A DNA stretch of 64,000 nucleotides from assembly GCA_027563935.2 (NCBI GenBank), contig CM050451.1, positions 30,829,565 to 30,893,564 on the forward strand. The letters are read 5' to 3'. The first letter of the stretch is position 1, and the number at the start of each line of letters is the position of its first letter. This DNA is from Costus lasius (lineage: Eukaryota > Streptophyta > Magnoliopsida > Zingiberales > Costaceae). Shown here in pieces: positions 12,356 through 24,062 of this stretch. Made by a program: the position numbers and the translations under genes. The notes beneath the pieces are model-generated. The model was not told the DNA's origin. It did not search any database and worked only from the letters and a program-made list of their open reading frames with translations.

Positions 12356-15300
12356 ATGGCTACGAACACTGGCGGATTATCACTGCGATCACTCCTTGAT
12401 AAGGATAAGTTTGTTGGAACTAACTTTATGGACTGGCATCGGAACTTGAGGATAGTCCTCAAGCTCGAGAAGAAGTTGTATGTCCTTGAACAGCCTCTTC
12501 CTGCGGCTCCTCCGCCTAATGCCCGAACGGCAGACAGAGATGCTTATAGAAAGCATTAGGATGACTCTTTGGAGGTTGCATGTCTTATGCTAGCCAGCAT
12601 GGCACCTGAACTGCAGGTGCAATATGAGGAGCAGAACGCTTTTCAGATGATCACTCTTCTGAAACAGATGTTTGAGGCTCAGGCTAGAACTGAGAGATTT
12701 GACACCGCCAAAGCAGTCTTTCGGTGCAAGTTGTCTGAGGGTGCACCAGTGAGACCCCATGTTCTCAAACTCATTGGGAACGTGGATCATCTCAGGAGAC
12801 TGGAACACACCATAGACAACGAGCTGGTTGTAGATCTTATTCTGCATTCCCTGCCCCCTAGCTTCAGTCCGTTTATTATTAACTTCAACATGAACCGGAT
12901 TGAGTGCACATGGGAGGAATTGATGAATATGATCCAAACAGCCGAGCGAGAGATGGGTAAGACCAAACCCAATTCTGTTCTTTTTGTCCCTGCGACCAAG
13001 AAGATAAAGAAGAAGGGTAAGGCACGTGCTAAGAGCAGTGCCAGAGGTCCTACCAAAGCACTGAAGAAAAAGGCGAAGAAGTCAAAGGACCAGAGGTGTT
13101 TTCACTGTGGCGAGCAGGGTCACTGGAGAAGGGTCTGCAAGCAGCTTCAGAATGAGGAGAAGAAAGGCTTGGCCTTAACTTCTAGCTCAGGTATCTATGT
13201 TACAGAAGTCAATCTTTCTATTTCTATGTCATGGGTATTGGATACCGCATGTGCAGCTCATATTTGTACAAATATGCAGGGGCTCAAGAAAAATAGATCG
13301 GTGCGGCTTGGAGAGATTGACCTACGCGTTGGAAACGGGGCACAGGTTGCTGCTGTTGCTGTAGGCGTTTTGACTCTCTCCTTGCCTTCTGGACTTCGAT
13401 TAGAACTAGATAATTGCTTTTGTGTACCTTCACTTACTAAGAACATTGTATCCATTCCTTGCTTAGGAAGGAAAGGATTTAAATTTGAAATAAATAAGAA
13501 CTCCTGTTCTTTTTCATTTGCAAATATGTTCTATGGGAAGGGTACTTTGTGCAATGGTCTATATATCTTGGATATGGAAAGTTCTATTTGTAACATAAGT
13601 AATAAAAGGACCAAACTGAGTGGTTCAGTTGGTGCTTTCTTATGGCACTGTCGATTAGCCCATATAAACAAGAATCGCATCCAACAACTCCATGCAAATG
13701 GATTGTTAGATTCGAGTTCCTTGGAGGAATTTGATACTTGTGAACCTTGTTTTTTAGGGAAAATGACGAAGGCGCCCTTCACCAAGATTGGTGAGAGGGC
13801 AAAAGGTTTATTAGATCTCATACATACTGATGTGTGTGGGCCCTTCAATAAACAAGCCAGAGGAGGGTACAACTACTTCATTACCTTCACTGATGACTTC
13901 AGTAGGTATGGCTATGTCTACTTAATGAGACATAAATCTGAATCCTTTGAGAAATTCAAGGAGTTCAAGAATGAAGTAGAGAACCAGCTTGGAAGATCCA
14001 TTAAAGCTCTTCGATCAGATCGAGGTGGAGAATACCTGAGCGGTGAGTTCTTTGACTATCTGAGAGAGTGTGGGATCATATCCCAACTCACTCCTCCTGG
14101 AACACCTCAATGGAATGGTGTGTCTGAAAGGAGAAATCAAACTTTATTGGATATGGTTCGATCTATGATGAGTCATGCAACTCTACCTTCATCATTCTGG
14201 GGGCATGCACTAGAAACAGCTTCTCTGATACTGAATAATGTTCCATCTAAGAGTGTCTCCAAAATACCATACGAGATGTGGAGTGGGAGACGCCCTAATC
14301 TCACTTTTATCAAGATCTGGGGATGTGAGGCTTATGTCAAACGTCAGGATTCTAGTAAGCTAGAACCTAGATCTGATAAATGTGTGTTTGTGGGGTATCC
14401 TAAGGAAACTAAAGGATACTACTTCTATGTCCCAACCGAGAACAAAGTTTTTGTTGCTCGGGGTGCTGTCTTTCTAGAGAAAGAATTTCTTATGAAAGAA
14501 GTTAGTGGGAGGAAGTTTGACTTGGATGAGGTCCAAGTGCAAGCACAAGACAAAGAGATGGAATCTGAGCCACCTGCACCGGTTGCTAGGCAACCTGAGG
14601 CTCAAACACAGGTCCCGCGTAGGTCTGGGAGAATTCGTCGTGCACCTGAAAGGTATGGGTCGCTACCGACCCAACACGATGGGATCTTCATCATTGAGGA
14701 TGAACCCAGAACCTATGATGAGGCGGTCAGTGGACCGGACTCCGAGAGATGGCTTGACGCCATGCGATCCGAGATGGATTCCATGTCGGCTAACCAAGTC
14801 TGAGATTTGGTTGAGCTACCTGATGGGGTAAAACCCATAGGGTGTAAATGGGTCTTCAAGAAGAAGACAGACATGGATGGCAAAATAGTTACCTATAAGG
14901 GTAGACTAGTGGCTAAAGGATTTAAACAAGTCCACGGGGTGGACTATGATGAAACCTTCTCACCAGTTGCCATGATCAAGTCCATTCGGATCCTGCTTGC
15001 TATAGCTGCGTATCATGACTATGAGATATGGCAGAGGGATGTGAAGACAGCATTCCTTAATGGGATGTGTATATGTCACAACCTAATGGCTTCATCCATC
15101 CTGCAGAAGCTAATAAGGTCTGTAGGCTAAAGAGGTCCATTTATGGATTAAAGCAAGCATCTCGAAGTTGGAATCTTCAATTTGATGAAGCCGTGAGAGA
15201 TTATGGCTTTATCAAAAGCGAAGATGACGCCTGTGTATACAGAAAATTCAGTGGGAGCTTGGTGATTTTTCTGGTCTTGTATGTTGATGACATACTGCAC

Positions 15301-16263
15301 ATCGGAAACGACATCCCTAGTCTTCAAGCTGTGAAGACATGGTTGGGGAAGTGTTTCGAGATGAAAGACTTAGGGGAGGCCGCCTATATTCTAGGCGTAA
15401 GGATCTACCGGGATAGATCCAAGAGGCTTCTGGCCCTTAGTCAGAGTACCTACATTGATAAGGTACTGGAGAGGTTCTACATGGAGCAATCCAAGAAAGG
15501 ATACCTTCCAATGAGACATGGCCTTACTCTCTCAAAGAGCCAGTGTCCTACAACACAGGCTGAGAGGGATGACATGAGTCAAATTCCTTATGCTTCGGCA
15601 GTAGGATCGATCATGTATGCAATGTTGTGTACTAGACCAGATGTGGCATATGCTATGAGCATAACCAGCCGATACCAATCCAATCCAGGTCTGCAGCACT
15701 GGGTGGCTGTAAAGAACATCCTGTAGTATCTGAGAAGAACTAAGGATCTGTTTTTGGTCTATGGGGGACAGGAAGAGCTCAGTATGTAGGGCTACACTAA
15801 CGCATCGTTCCAGTCTGACCCTGACGACTTTAGATCGCAGGCCGGCTATGTGCTCAAGATAAATGGAGGCGCTGTATGTTGGAAGAGCTTCAAGCAATCC
15901 ACCATAGCAGATTCTACAACCGAAGCTGAGTATGTGGCTGCTTCTGAGGCAGCCAAGGAAGCTGTTTGGATAAGGAAGTTCTTATGTGATCTTCAGGTGG
16001 TACCTAGTGCAATGGATCCCATTGAACTCTACTGTGACAACAATGGAGCAATTGCATAAGCCAAGGAACCACGGTCTCATCAAAGATCCAAACACATACT
16101 CAGAAGATTTCACCTGATTAGAGAGATCATTAACAGAGGTGATGTCAAGATTAGCAGAGTAGACACAGAGAACAATCTGGCAGACCCATTGACCAAGGCT
16201 TTGGCGCAGCAGAAGCATGATGGTCACACTAGAGATATGGGGTTGAGATTCCTCAACTTCTAG
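12356..16263 (+). pseudogene. gag-pol: gag-pol polyprotein of element G (family 2), inactivated
   Basis: Start ATG 12356 (MATNTGGLSL) follows the leader; the end is ...MGLRFLNF TAG 16261-16263. Order: UBN2-type gag, CCHC (CFHCGEQGHWRRVC), protease LDTACA, gag-pre-integrase, integrase with D, D (RSDRGGEYLS) and E (NGVSERRN), RT with YVDDIL, and RNase H. Lesions seen: TAG 12557-12559 (H has CAG); TGA 14801-14803 (Trp codon in other copies); a deletion of about 13 bp near 15062 that shifts frame right after AFLNG; TAG 15724-15726; a TAG near 15787 (SM*GYT); and a stop at 16057-16059 before AKEPRSH. Everything else aligns with family 1 pol at roughly 70-75 % identity by eye. It cannot encode a working polyprotein. 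Confidence 0.93.
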
Positions 16264-16284
16264 GTCTTAGTGCAAGTGGGAGAT

Positions 16285-18237
16285 TGTTGGTGTGTATGCC
16301 CTAGGACCTAGTTTTGGTCAACTTATGTACTACTTCACATTGATATTTATATATATCATTCTAGCATTGTCGTTATCATTGTTTGTCTACACCTGCGATT
16401 GTGTACTTACATGATAATGTCCCTGGAGACAGATTAGATCTGTGCTCAAATAATTGTCCCCAGTCGATGTACCTGAGTGGATATGGGACAACTCTGGTAC
16501 TTGAGAGACTGGTATGTGGGCTGGTTAGACACGTGGTGCTAACGCAGACACATGGGTATATCATTGGAGGATATACTAGATAGACCCACTATGAGGCTAT
16601 GACTTGGTGTCATGAGTTATCCTCATAAGTGACAGGAGATGCATTGATCCCTTGACTTGAGGTCATTGATCATTCTATATGGCTAGGGACTTGCTTTGAT
16701 ACAACCCAACACCTTGCCGTAGTTGGGAGATCATAACGGTTGTCATTGAGCATGTCACGACCCATATGAGAAGGTCAATGGACAGACATAGGATTTGCCC
16801 CTTCTTTAGGGAAGTATGATATCCATGGAGCTCCTCTATGGTTCTATAACTAAAAGTGTATGGCCATACCCAGGTGAGAACCTGTTTTAGTCATAGCCAT
16901 GTGATTAGATGAAAACAAGTGGTGACACACTTGTCCAATCGGATATCAGTTCGGCAAAGAGACTGTAATGCATCTGTACCTAGTTATGATGATGGGGATG
17001 TCGATGTTGATATCCATTCCAATGACCTGGGTAGCAGCGATGCACTGCTAGGTGCCACTCACTGATTGTGATGACCTTTGGTCAGCACTGCCAGCGTCAG
17101 AGGAACCTACAGGGTCGCACACCTTGATACTTGAGTTCTCGTATTGATCGGGAAGCCTTATGATCAAGTTATTGGATAACTCGGATCTAATTGGGAGATT
17201 TCGTCAGCGCCAATGGGCCTGATGAGATGGAAGAATATTATTGGAGCCAAACTTTATTTTTGGTAGGTTGACCCGTATTTGACCATGGTTGGTCACATTT
17301 GGATTAGGGTTGCATTGGATTGGATCCAAGTGCTTAATCAACCCATGTAATGGAGTTTGGGCTAGCTCATTATCCAATGAGGCCCAATAATAAGTTGTCA
17401 TGAAGAGAAGAAAGGCTAAAAGGGTATAATGGGGACAAATCTTCTCCCCTAGGCGCCTATGGGCATAATGGGGAGAAGTGGCGCAATTTGTTTCATAAGG
17501 AAGCAATTGGCGCCTCCCCCTTAATCCCTTATGGTATGAATGCCTCTATGGCATTACTTGGGGCGCAAGGCAAGGCCTTGGCGCACAAAGAAAGACATGG
17601 GCTCTAAAAGGAATGGTTGAATGAGAATTATGGAAATGTCTTGGAGACTTTCCTTGTCTCAAACCTTCTCATCCTAGCCGCCCACTTGTCTTGATCCTAG
17701 CCTTTCATGAACCGCCTCTTGCCCTATAAAAGAGCACCTAGCTGAGCCCTCCAAGTGTGATCAATTCTTGAAGGCGTGAACACAAGAAGAGGGGCGAGTG
17801 CTAGGTGCAAGGGCGCATCTTCCTTCTTCCATAACCGCAAGCCTCTCCCTCCTTTCCTCTTGGCGCAAGGAGCTTTAGTGCTTGGCGGCTTGGGTAGTTT
17901 CCCTCTTCCCTTGGCGCATCTTTTCTCTTGGTGGCGCAAGTGAAGTAGAGCATCTCCCTAAGGCTTGGATCTTCTTCCCGAGGCTAGCACCGGGCGTGGA
18001 AGAAGAGAACTCAAGAGATCCGTGTGTGTGAGACTACAGAGGGCGCACACTTGGGCGCCTACATCGGCATCACTCCAAATTGCTCTTAAGGTATTTCCTA
18101 ACTCATCGTGTCGACTCCCTTGCTTGCGATCTTCACTGGGTTTTTGGGACCGGCCTGTTTTGGGGACATTCTTCCGCTGCGTAATATGTATGTCTATGAC
18201 TCTGAAAATTATAAAATGTCCCTGGGGTTTCCCAACA
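16285..18237 (+). repeat. 3' LTR of element G (family 2, 1953 bp)
   Basis: Starts TGTTGGTGTGTATGCCC after the polypurine tract (AAGTGGGAGAT ends at 16284) and ends GGTTTCCCAACA. The palindrome GTATGGCCATAC is at 16858-16869, as in family 1. A donor-like TTAAG|GTATTT lies at 18086-18096. It is close to the H LTR and clearly different from the J LTR. Right of it, gypsy gag (element F) begins at 18238; GGAGC (18238-18242) would be its target duplication, but the left copy is lost. Confidence 0.92.
17725..17731 (+). promoter_or_regulatory. TATA box in the G 3' LTR
   Basis: TATAAAA in the context CCCTATAAAAGAGC, about 510 bp before the LTR end. The same place in H reads TATATAAG. It would set the U3/R boundary about 30 bp downstream. 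Confidence 0.6.
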
Positions 18238-18544
18238 GGAGCTTGCCCTTGGTTGTTCTTGTAGGACAAGTTGGGGTGGTTCCTCCATCCTGGATTGTAG
18301 GTTGCAGAATATGGGTCATTCACTGGTCTATGATTGAAATTCCCTAAGGCATTAACTTGCTCCTGATTAGGGTCTTCGTGAGATGAAGCTATAAATTGAC
18401 AGTCAGATGAATTATACCCTGTAACACCACACACTTCATAGGAAACTGCATTAACGACAATTGAGGGAAAGGAAAAAGAATCTAACTTCTGTGCTAATGA
18501 ATCTACCTTTGCCGCAAGAGATGTCAAGGAATCATTATGGTACT
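18238..18544 (-). pseudogene. Element F: Athila-type gag fragment, C-terminal side
   Basis: Minus-strand gag of a Ty3/gypsy element. It reads HNDSLTSLAAKVDSLAQKL, then a CEICG-like CGVTGYNSSDC knuckle, QVNALGNFN and NPYSATYNPGWRNHPNLSY-like residues, the usual linker of Athila-type Gag. It continues in frame from 53335-53529 once element E and one GTACT duplicate are removed. The rest of F is cut off on the left by the end of G's LTR. It is a fragment with no start or end. Confidence 0.85.
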
Positions 18545-19510
18545 TGTTGTGATCCGCAAGTGCATGGATACTCAAAGTAATAAAGAAAGTATCGAATCCA
18601 CAAGGACCTACGTTGTCGGATACTAAATAGCTGATTTCTTACTATCTAGGCTAATCGAAGTTGTGAGAATAGAAATTGAAAGCTAAAAACGAAATTATCG
18701 GAGAGAAAAGCTGGGACTAGGGTTTCATTCACTTTAACTTTTATGAGCTAGATATGAATAAGGATTTCGTCAGTTTAAATTTATCATGATGAAGATGTAA
18801 TTTACTAAATAAAAGGGTTCTTTCACTTTCGTGCAAACAACCGCACAGGGATTTATCCTCGCTTTCGCGCAAGATTCTTCCCAACGCTGAAGATAAGTAA
18901 ATCATCAAACAATGAATTCAAGGATCACTTTCGTGCATCCGAATTCAAGGTCGATAATCTCTAGTGGAGATTCAAAGATCACTTTCGTGCATCTGAGTCT
19001 CAACACTAGTTTTACTCATGGATCTCTAACATTCCCATCCTTGCTTTCGCACAAGATCTCCATGTTTGACAAATAGACTCGATCTATAAGTTCATGTTAT
19101 AATTATGACAATTAATCAACTAGAACAGATCAAATTAGATCTAACCTAAGGAAGGGATCATAACATGCAATTCTAGGGTTCCAAATTCTCAAGCAATTAC
19201 CTTTCGGTCTCAAGCGAAAATTCTAAGAACATAATTAGTAACATGAACTTATAGAGAGTCTAAATACAATTATCACATGAGCAAAATCATCATGGTAATA
19301 TTAAATTCAACGAAATAGTAAAAATAGTCATCTAGTCATTGGAAATCAAGTGAATTAATCCCCCATGTCCCAAAAGTAGTTTAAGCTATCATCATGAAGG
19401 AATTACAATAGATCATGGTTTTAGAGGATCGAAAATCGAAGTAAAAGAGAAATTTAGAAAATACAGCACGGCTGTGAAGTATTTCACAGCCGTAATTTGC
19501 AAGAACAGTT
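18545..19510 (-). repeat. 3' LTR of element E, outer half (left of D)
   Basis: Starts TGTTGTGATCCGCAAG (plus strand) and matches 51395-52360 closely. Element D interrupts it at 19510; the rest is 37635-38606. It contains several CACTTTCGTGCA repeats (18825-18990). Joined length is 1938 bp against 1940 bp in the other LTR. Confidence 0.92.
19506..19510 (+). repeat. Target duplication of element D, left copy
   Basis: CAGTT here and CCGTT at 37630-37634 flank D (4 of 5 bases match). The unoccupied paralogous site in E's other LTR reads GCAAGAACCGTCGATGAA at 52350-52367, which supports CCGTT-like as the original target. Confidence 0.8.
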
Positions 19511-20560
19511 TGAAAGGGGTGAAACCCTAAACGCATGCACTTCTAGAATTTTGCATGGGCGGAAATAAGGATTTCAACATGATCGCATGTGGCATGAACA
19601 TATGATTAACTTAAAGCCTTCATAGATCAACACAAAGATTTTACCATAGCCATTGTTTGGATGGCGACTTGGAAATAAGAGGGCGATGTGGCTCTCCTCT
19701 AAAGTGAACGCACACAAGATGGTGATGGCTTCCTTCTTGGCGTTCCTTGTGCTAGCAAAGCTCTCCAAGGTGTCCTAGCCGTGTGAGGAGAATGAGATGC
19801 TCTCTTGGCGTGAAGTCTCTCTTCCTCAAAATGAGAGGAGTCTCGAGAGTAGAAGATGGGCGACGAGAGAAGCGTAACCCTCGAACGTGGAGGCGTGCTT
19901 CTATTTTGGAAAAAATTCAACTTCCAAAAATAGCAAGCCCTCAACGCATGATGCGTTCACTCCAAGTGAACCGATCGCCTCTTCTTCTCCCTTTGAACCA
20001 TGCGTTCATATAATGAACCGGTTCTATAGAATTTGGTTCAAAGACCAAATCAAACCAAGCCTTGGTCTAGACCTTATTAAACCGAAAGGCTCAAGATCTA
20101 ACCACACATCTCTTGATGCTCTTGATCTCATCGATCTAGCATCAATTCTCTCGATCGAAGCTTACCGATCTCAAGCCCTAATCAATCAAACATGATCAGA
20201 CCAGATCTCACTTACAATCAGAGTTTAAACTCCTTTAAACTGAACCTAAACAATTCAGTCCACACGATCTGACATAAGAAAGCCATATCATCAAATTGTG
20301 CGACCCTAAGGGTTTCCTTTAAATGTCGGTAACGATAACTTAAGTTATCACGATCAGAGAGGGGTATCTAGCAACACATCACTGTCTCCCGATATAAAGG
20401 AAAGAGTCTTCCAAGACTACACCCAAACCATAGCACAAGTGTGAATCCAATTCACTTGACATATGTGTTTCCTTTGCCACTGGATGTTCTCGTTGGACAA
20501 GCGTGTCAAGCCTGTAACTCCAACATGATGAGAGTGGTTAGATCAGATGAACATAGTCAT
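19511..20560 (-). repeat. 3' LTR of element D, outer part (left of C)
   Basis: Starts TGAAAGGGGTGAAACCC on the plus strand, the reverse complement of the LTR end. It continues at 29690 after C. It holds the donor-like motif (plus-strand CATAGCCAT at 19645-19653, preceded by AC) and the perfect 16 bp palindrome GATAACTTAAGTTATC at 20334-20349. The short ORFs at 19574-19768 and 19699-19944 occur identically in the other LTR of D and have no known domain. Confidence 0.93.
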
Positions 20561-22278
20561 TGTTGGGGTATGCCCTTAAGGCTAATGTTTGAGGCCTTGG
20601 GATTGTATAAGTATCATGTAATAAACTCTTATGTTTATAAAGGCATGGTTATTATTCAGGTTGTTACCTTGTCTGCTATAATAAGTGTACTTCTGAATAA
20701 TGTCTCAAAGCTGTTCAGCTAGGCTGACAGGCTATAAGTCCTTAGTCGAGATATCTTGGTGAACATGAGACAGCCTTGATATGGTTAAGACTAATATGTG
20801 TTCTAATCTTATAGGATGCTTCGAGCATGGAATAAGATGTAGACTCATGGGTACATTGGATGTACTGGACAGACCCTTTTAGGATATTCAATTGTTTGTC
20901 ACAATGTGAATAATCCTTGATAGCAGCAAGTGGCACATTTCCTTTGACTTGAGATCACTTGTGTTTCTAAATGATGATTGTCATTGTTTTGAGGTAGTTC
21001 AATATCATTTGAAACATAATGATTATAGACTATCTTGGATGGTGAGCTTGAGTCAGGTTAGGGCACTAGTGATAGATAAAGGATTGCCGTCTCCTTGTTT
21101 AAGGAGTGTGATGTTCTAAAGGGGCCCCCCTTATATGAGATGATTGAGAAAGTGTATGGCCATACCCAGATGACTATGTTCATCTGATCTAATCATGCTC
21201 ATCGTATTGGAGTTACAGGCTTGACATGCTTGTCCAATAAGAACATCCAGTGGCAAAGGAAACATGCATGCCTTGTGAGTTTGATTCACACTTGTGCCAT
21301 GGTTTGGGTGTAGTCTTGGAAGACTATTTCCTTTATATCGGGAGACAGTGATGTGTTGCTAGATACCCCTCACTGATCGTGATAACGTAAGTTATCGTTA
21401 CCGACATTTAAAGGAAACCCTCAGGGTCGCACAAATTGATGATATGGCTTTCTCATGTCAGATCGTGTGGACTGAATTGTTTTGGTTCAGTTAAAGGAGA
21501 GTAGACTCTGATTGTAAGTGAGATCTGGTCTGATCATGTTTGATTGATTAGAGCTTAAGATCGGTAAGCTTCGATCGAGAGTATTGATGCTAGATCAGTG
21601 AGATCAAGTGCATCTAGATATGTATGGTTAGATCTTGAACCTTCATGGTTCATACTAGATTTAGACCATGGCATGTCTTGGTTTGGTCTTGGTTTGATTT
21701 GGTTGTTGAACCAAAGTCAATTGAACCGGTTCAAGGATGTGAACACATGGTTCAAATTAATTAAGCGTTTTGATTAGTTCACTAAGTGTGAACGTGTGGA
21801 GTGAAGACTTACCATATATGGAAGTCTCAACGCCTAAACGCTTAAGCCAAGAAACGCCTTTGCGTGATGGCTTCTCTCTTGGGCGAATGTGTGCTCTTGA
21901 GTGTGCATGATCGCCGAGAGTTGGAAAGAGGCATTCGGCAAGCCAAACCAAGAAGACATCCAAGGATTCTCCTTCAAGCGATTTGGATTCTTCAAGCCCT
22001 TTGCTAGCACAAAGGACGACAAGGAGCAAGCCAACTTCTTCTTGTGTGCGCGCCTTGTGGAGGAGACCTCTCTTGATCTCTTCTTCCAAGCCGACCTCCA
22101 ACTCTATGGCTATGGTATAGATCTAAACTCATTCAAGTTGATCATATGCTCATGCTAAGATCGTTGAAAACACATGCTTCCGCTTGCAATTTTATGCGCC
22201 ACCCCCTTAGTGTTTTCGCCCCCCCCTCTTGAAAGGGATTGCATCAGGTTTGCGCTCCCCCTTGAAGGGGACCCTACA
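20561..22278 (+). repeat. 5' LTR of element C (1718 bp)
   Basis: Runs TGTTGGGGTATGCCC...GGGGACCCTACA. GTATGGCCATAC is at 21154-21165. A TATA-like CATATATGG at 21813-21821 is a weak promoter candidate. ATGGCTATG (22106-22114) followed by GTATAG is the LTR copy of the start codon plus donor motif. The ORFs 21901-22158 and 21757-22101 recur in the 3' LTR and have no recognisable domain. Confidence 0.95.
21813..21821 (+). promoter_or_regulatory. Possible TATA-like element of the C LTR
   Basis: CATATATGG lies about 290 bp before the donor-like site. Other family 1 copies have CTATTTTTGGAA at the aligned place. This is only a candidate; no transcription start can be fixed from sequence. Confidence 0.3.
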
Positions 22279-22280
22279 AT

Positions 22281-22292
22281 TGGTATCAAAGC
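22281..22292 (+). other. Primer binding site of element C (tRNA-iMet)
   Basis: TGGTATCAAAGC lies two bases after the LTR end and is complementary, with one change from TGGTATCAGAGC, to the 3' end of plant initiator methionine tRNA. D and H keep the G. It primes minus-strand DNA synthesis. Confidence 0.9.
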
Positions 22293-24062
22293 ATGTTGAA
22301 GCATGTTAATATGATTGCTTGATATTTCTGTGATCCATGTTTGCGCATCTTTCATGTATGCTTAGATCTTGTTCACATGCGAAAATTGACATGCTATTTC
22401 TCCATGCGAAAGTAAGATGTTTACTTATCTAGGCGCATGTTGTTTGTTCATGATGTCGCATGTCTTGTGTTGGCGCTTAGTTTATGTTGTTTTATCAAAC
22501 AAAACCCTAACTTGCGCGCCTATGACTAGATCAACAGTGCCACCTACTATAAACCCTTAGATGGGTTGATGGGGCTGAAGTCACCTCTAGGTTAGATCCA
22601 ATAGTCTGATCAGACCATCTGACAGCCTAGATGGATCGACCAGATGGCACCTGTGCGCAAGCACGAGGTGGCCATAGGTCGATTGCATCTTAGGCGTGTA
22701 GCGAGGTCTGGTTGAGACAACCAGTGAACACTCTTGAGTTAGGCCCGGGGTCACACCCGCTTGCCAGAACTCTTGATGGTTGTTCAGCTCTTAGCGCATG
22801 CATGGTTGACCATTAGGTCAACTCGGGTCAGTTAGGACTCGGTGCATGCAAGGGCAGAGGATCTAACTAGATGGATGAGTGGATCCCTATCAATGGACCA
22901 TTGTAAGGTTGTAGGGCACATAAGGAAGTTAAAATTGATGCCTATGGGGTTTTCAAAAATTTAATTTCTTGATTGGATCACATGATGATTGAGACCATAT
23001 GCTTGTTTATTTAATCTTATGTGGGTTGCCCAAATGTGTGCTGTGCTGGGGCCTGCGTGCCTGGTTAATTATAAGTTAATATTATTGTGATCTGCGAATC
23101 ACATTTTTCATTAATCTATTGTATAATTGACCTGCGAGTCAAAGCTTGTCTAGATAGATCAAAATGTATTTTGATTAGACAAGAGCATAAAGGCACACAT
23201 CCAAGAGGGGCATTCAGCTGGTGGCGCACCTGAGGTGCTCTTGGCGCTAGGGCCTTGGGTTGGACCAGATGAGATGCAAAGGAGCTCAAGTGAAGACTTA
23301 AGTAAAATTAAGGTCTTACTTAGGGTTCATGGGCTTTTACCACATAAGATCATGCTTTCTATTTATTGCTTATATAATTAGAATTGCATGTGTTTATCTT
23401 CTGCTATAGCCATAGGATTTGCCTGATAGTAAGAAGATAAAAGACCGTTAAAATCCAACTCTAACATATCAAGCTCGGAAAGCCTTCTGACGCGAAACCT
23501 CACCGTTCTGACTATCGTTGGAGCCGTGTTGTACCCACTCAGTGGGCACGTCCATCTATCTTCAGACGGTGCTGGATTTCACCTGCGTGTTACAGAGAAG
23601 GGATTTATCGCTTCTCGTTGCTCAGCATAGCACGTGGTGGTCCAGGGAGTAGGTCAGGTCAGCTTGACCATGTAGGCTACATATGTGGCGCATATGGTAG
23701 CACATGGAGGCAGCCATCTGTGGGATCAGAGACTGTGTTGTACCAACTCAGTTGGCACTGTCTGCTGGATTGCCCAGATGAAGGGGAATCGCACGGGTTG
23801 GCGATTGGCTAGGACAGCCTACCAGAAATTAGTGCTTGTCATCTCTGTGCATCTTATCTCGCCTGAGCGGGACGCGGAGACCAAGTATGAAATCTGGATC
23901 CCATCTCACTAAAAGAGTGTTACTCTTTCGGACTGTTTACTGGATTTTTCAGTCAGACAAAATAGTGAGAAAAGAATCTTTCTTAAGTCCTGGATTGATT
24001 CTGAACATTGATACTGACCTTGCTGTTCTTGCTTGTTGTAGATTCCTGCAGCAACGAACACC
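22293..24062 (+). other. 5' leader of element C (1.77 kb)
   Basis: No gene is supported. The matching leader of D, on the opposite strand, aligns throughout (34180-35980). The last part reads CTTGCTGTTCTTGCTTGTTGTAG (AG 24040-24041), a good plant 3' splice acceptor. The seven codons after it (24042-24062, ATT CCT GCA ...) are in frame with gag, while the codon just before is TAG. With the donor at 22115 this predicts an intron of 1927 nt. The ORFs 23618-23812 and 23685-23912 are unsupported. Confidence 0.75.

Noticed and set aside
17958..18575. 205-codon minus-strand ORF presented as one protein
   Set aside because: It crosses from E's LTR edge through the F gag fragment into G's LTR. Only 18238-18544 is gag; the rest is chance reading.
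18800..19000. Repeated CACTTTCGTGCA units as a CRISPR array
   Set aside because: Irregular spacing, diverged units, located inside a plant gypsy LTR; not a CRISPR.
21757..22158. Identical ORFs in both LTRs of C (114 aa minus, 85 aa plus) as possible small genes
   Set aside because: They are duplicated only because LTRs are duplicated. Frames are not conserved in the A, D and K LTRs.
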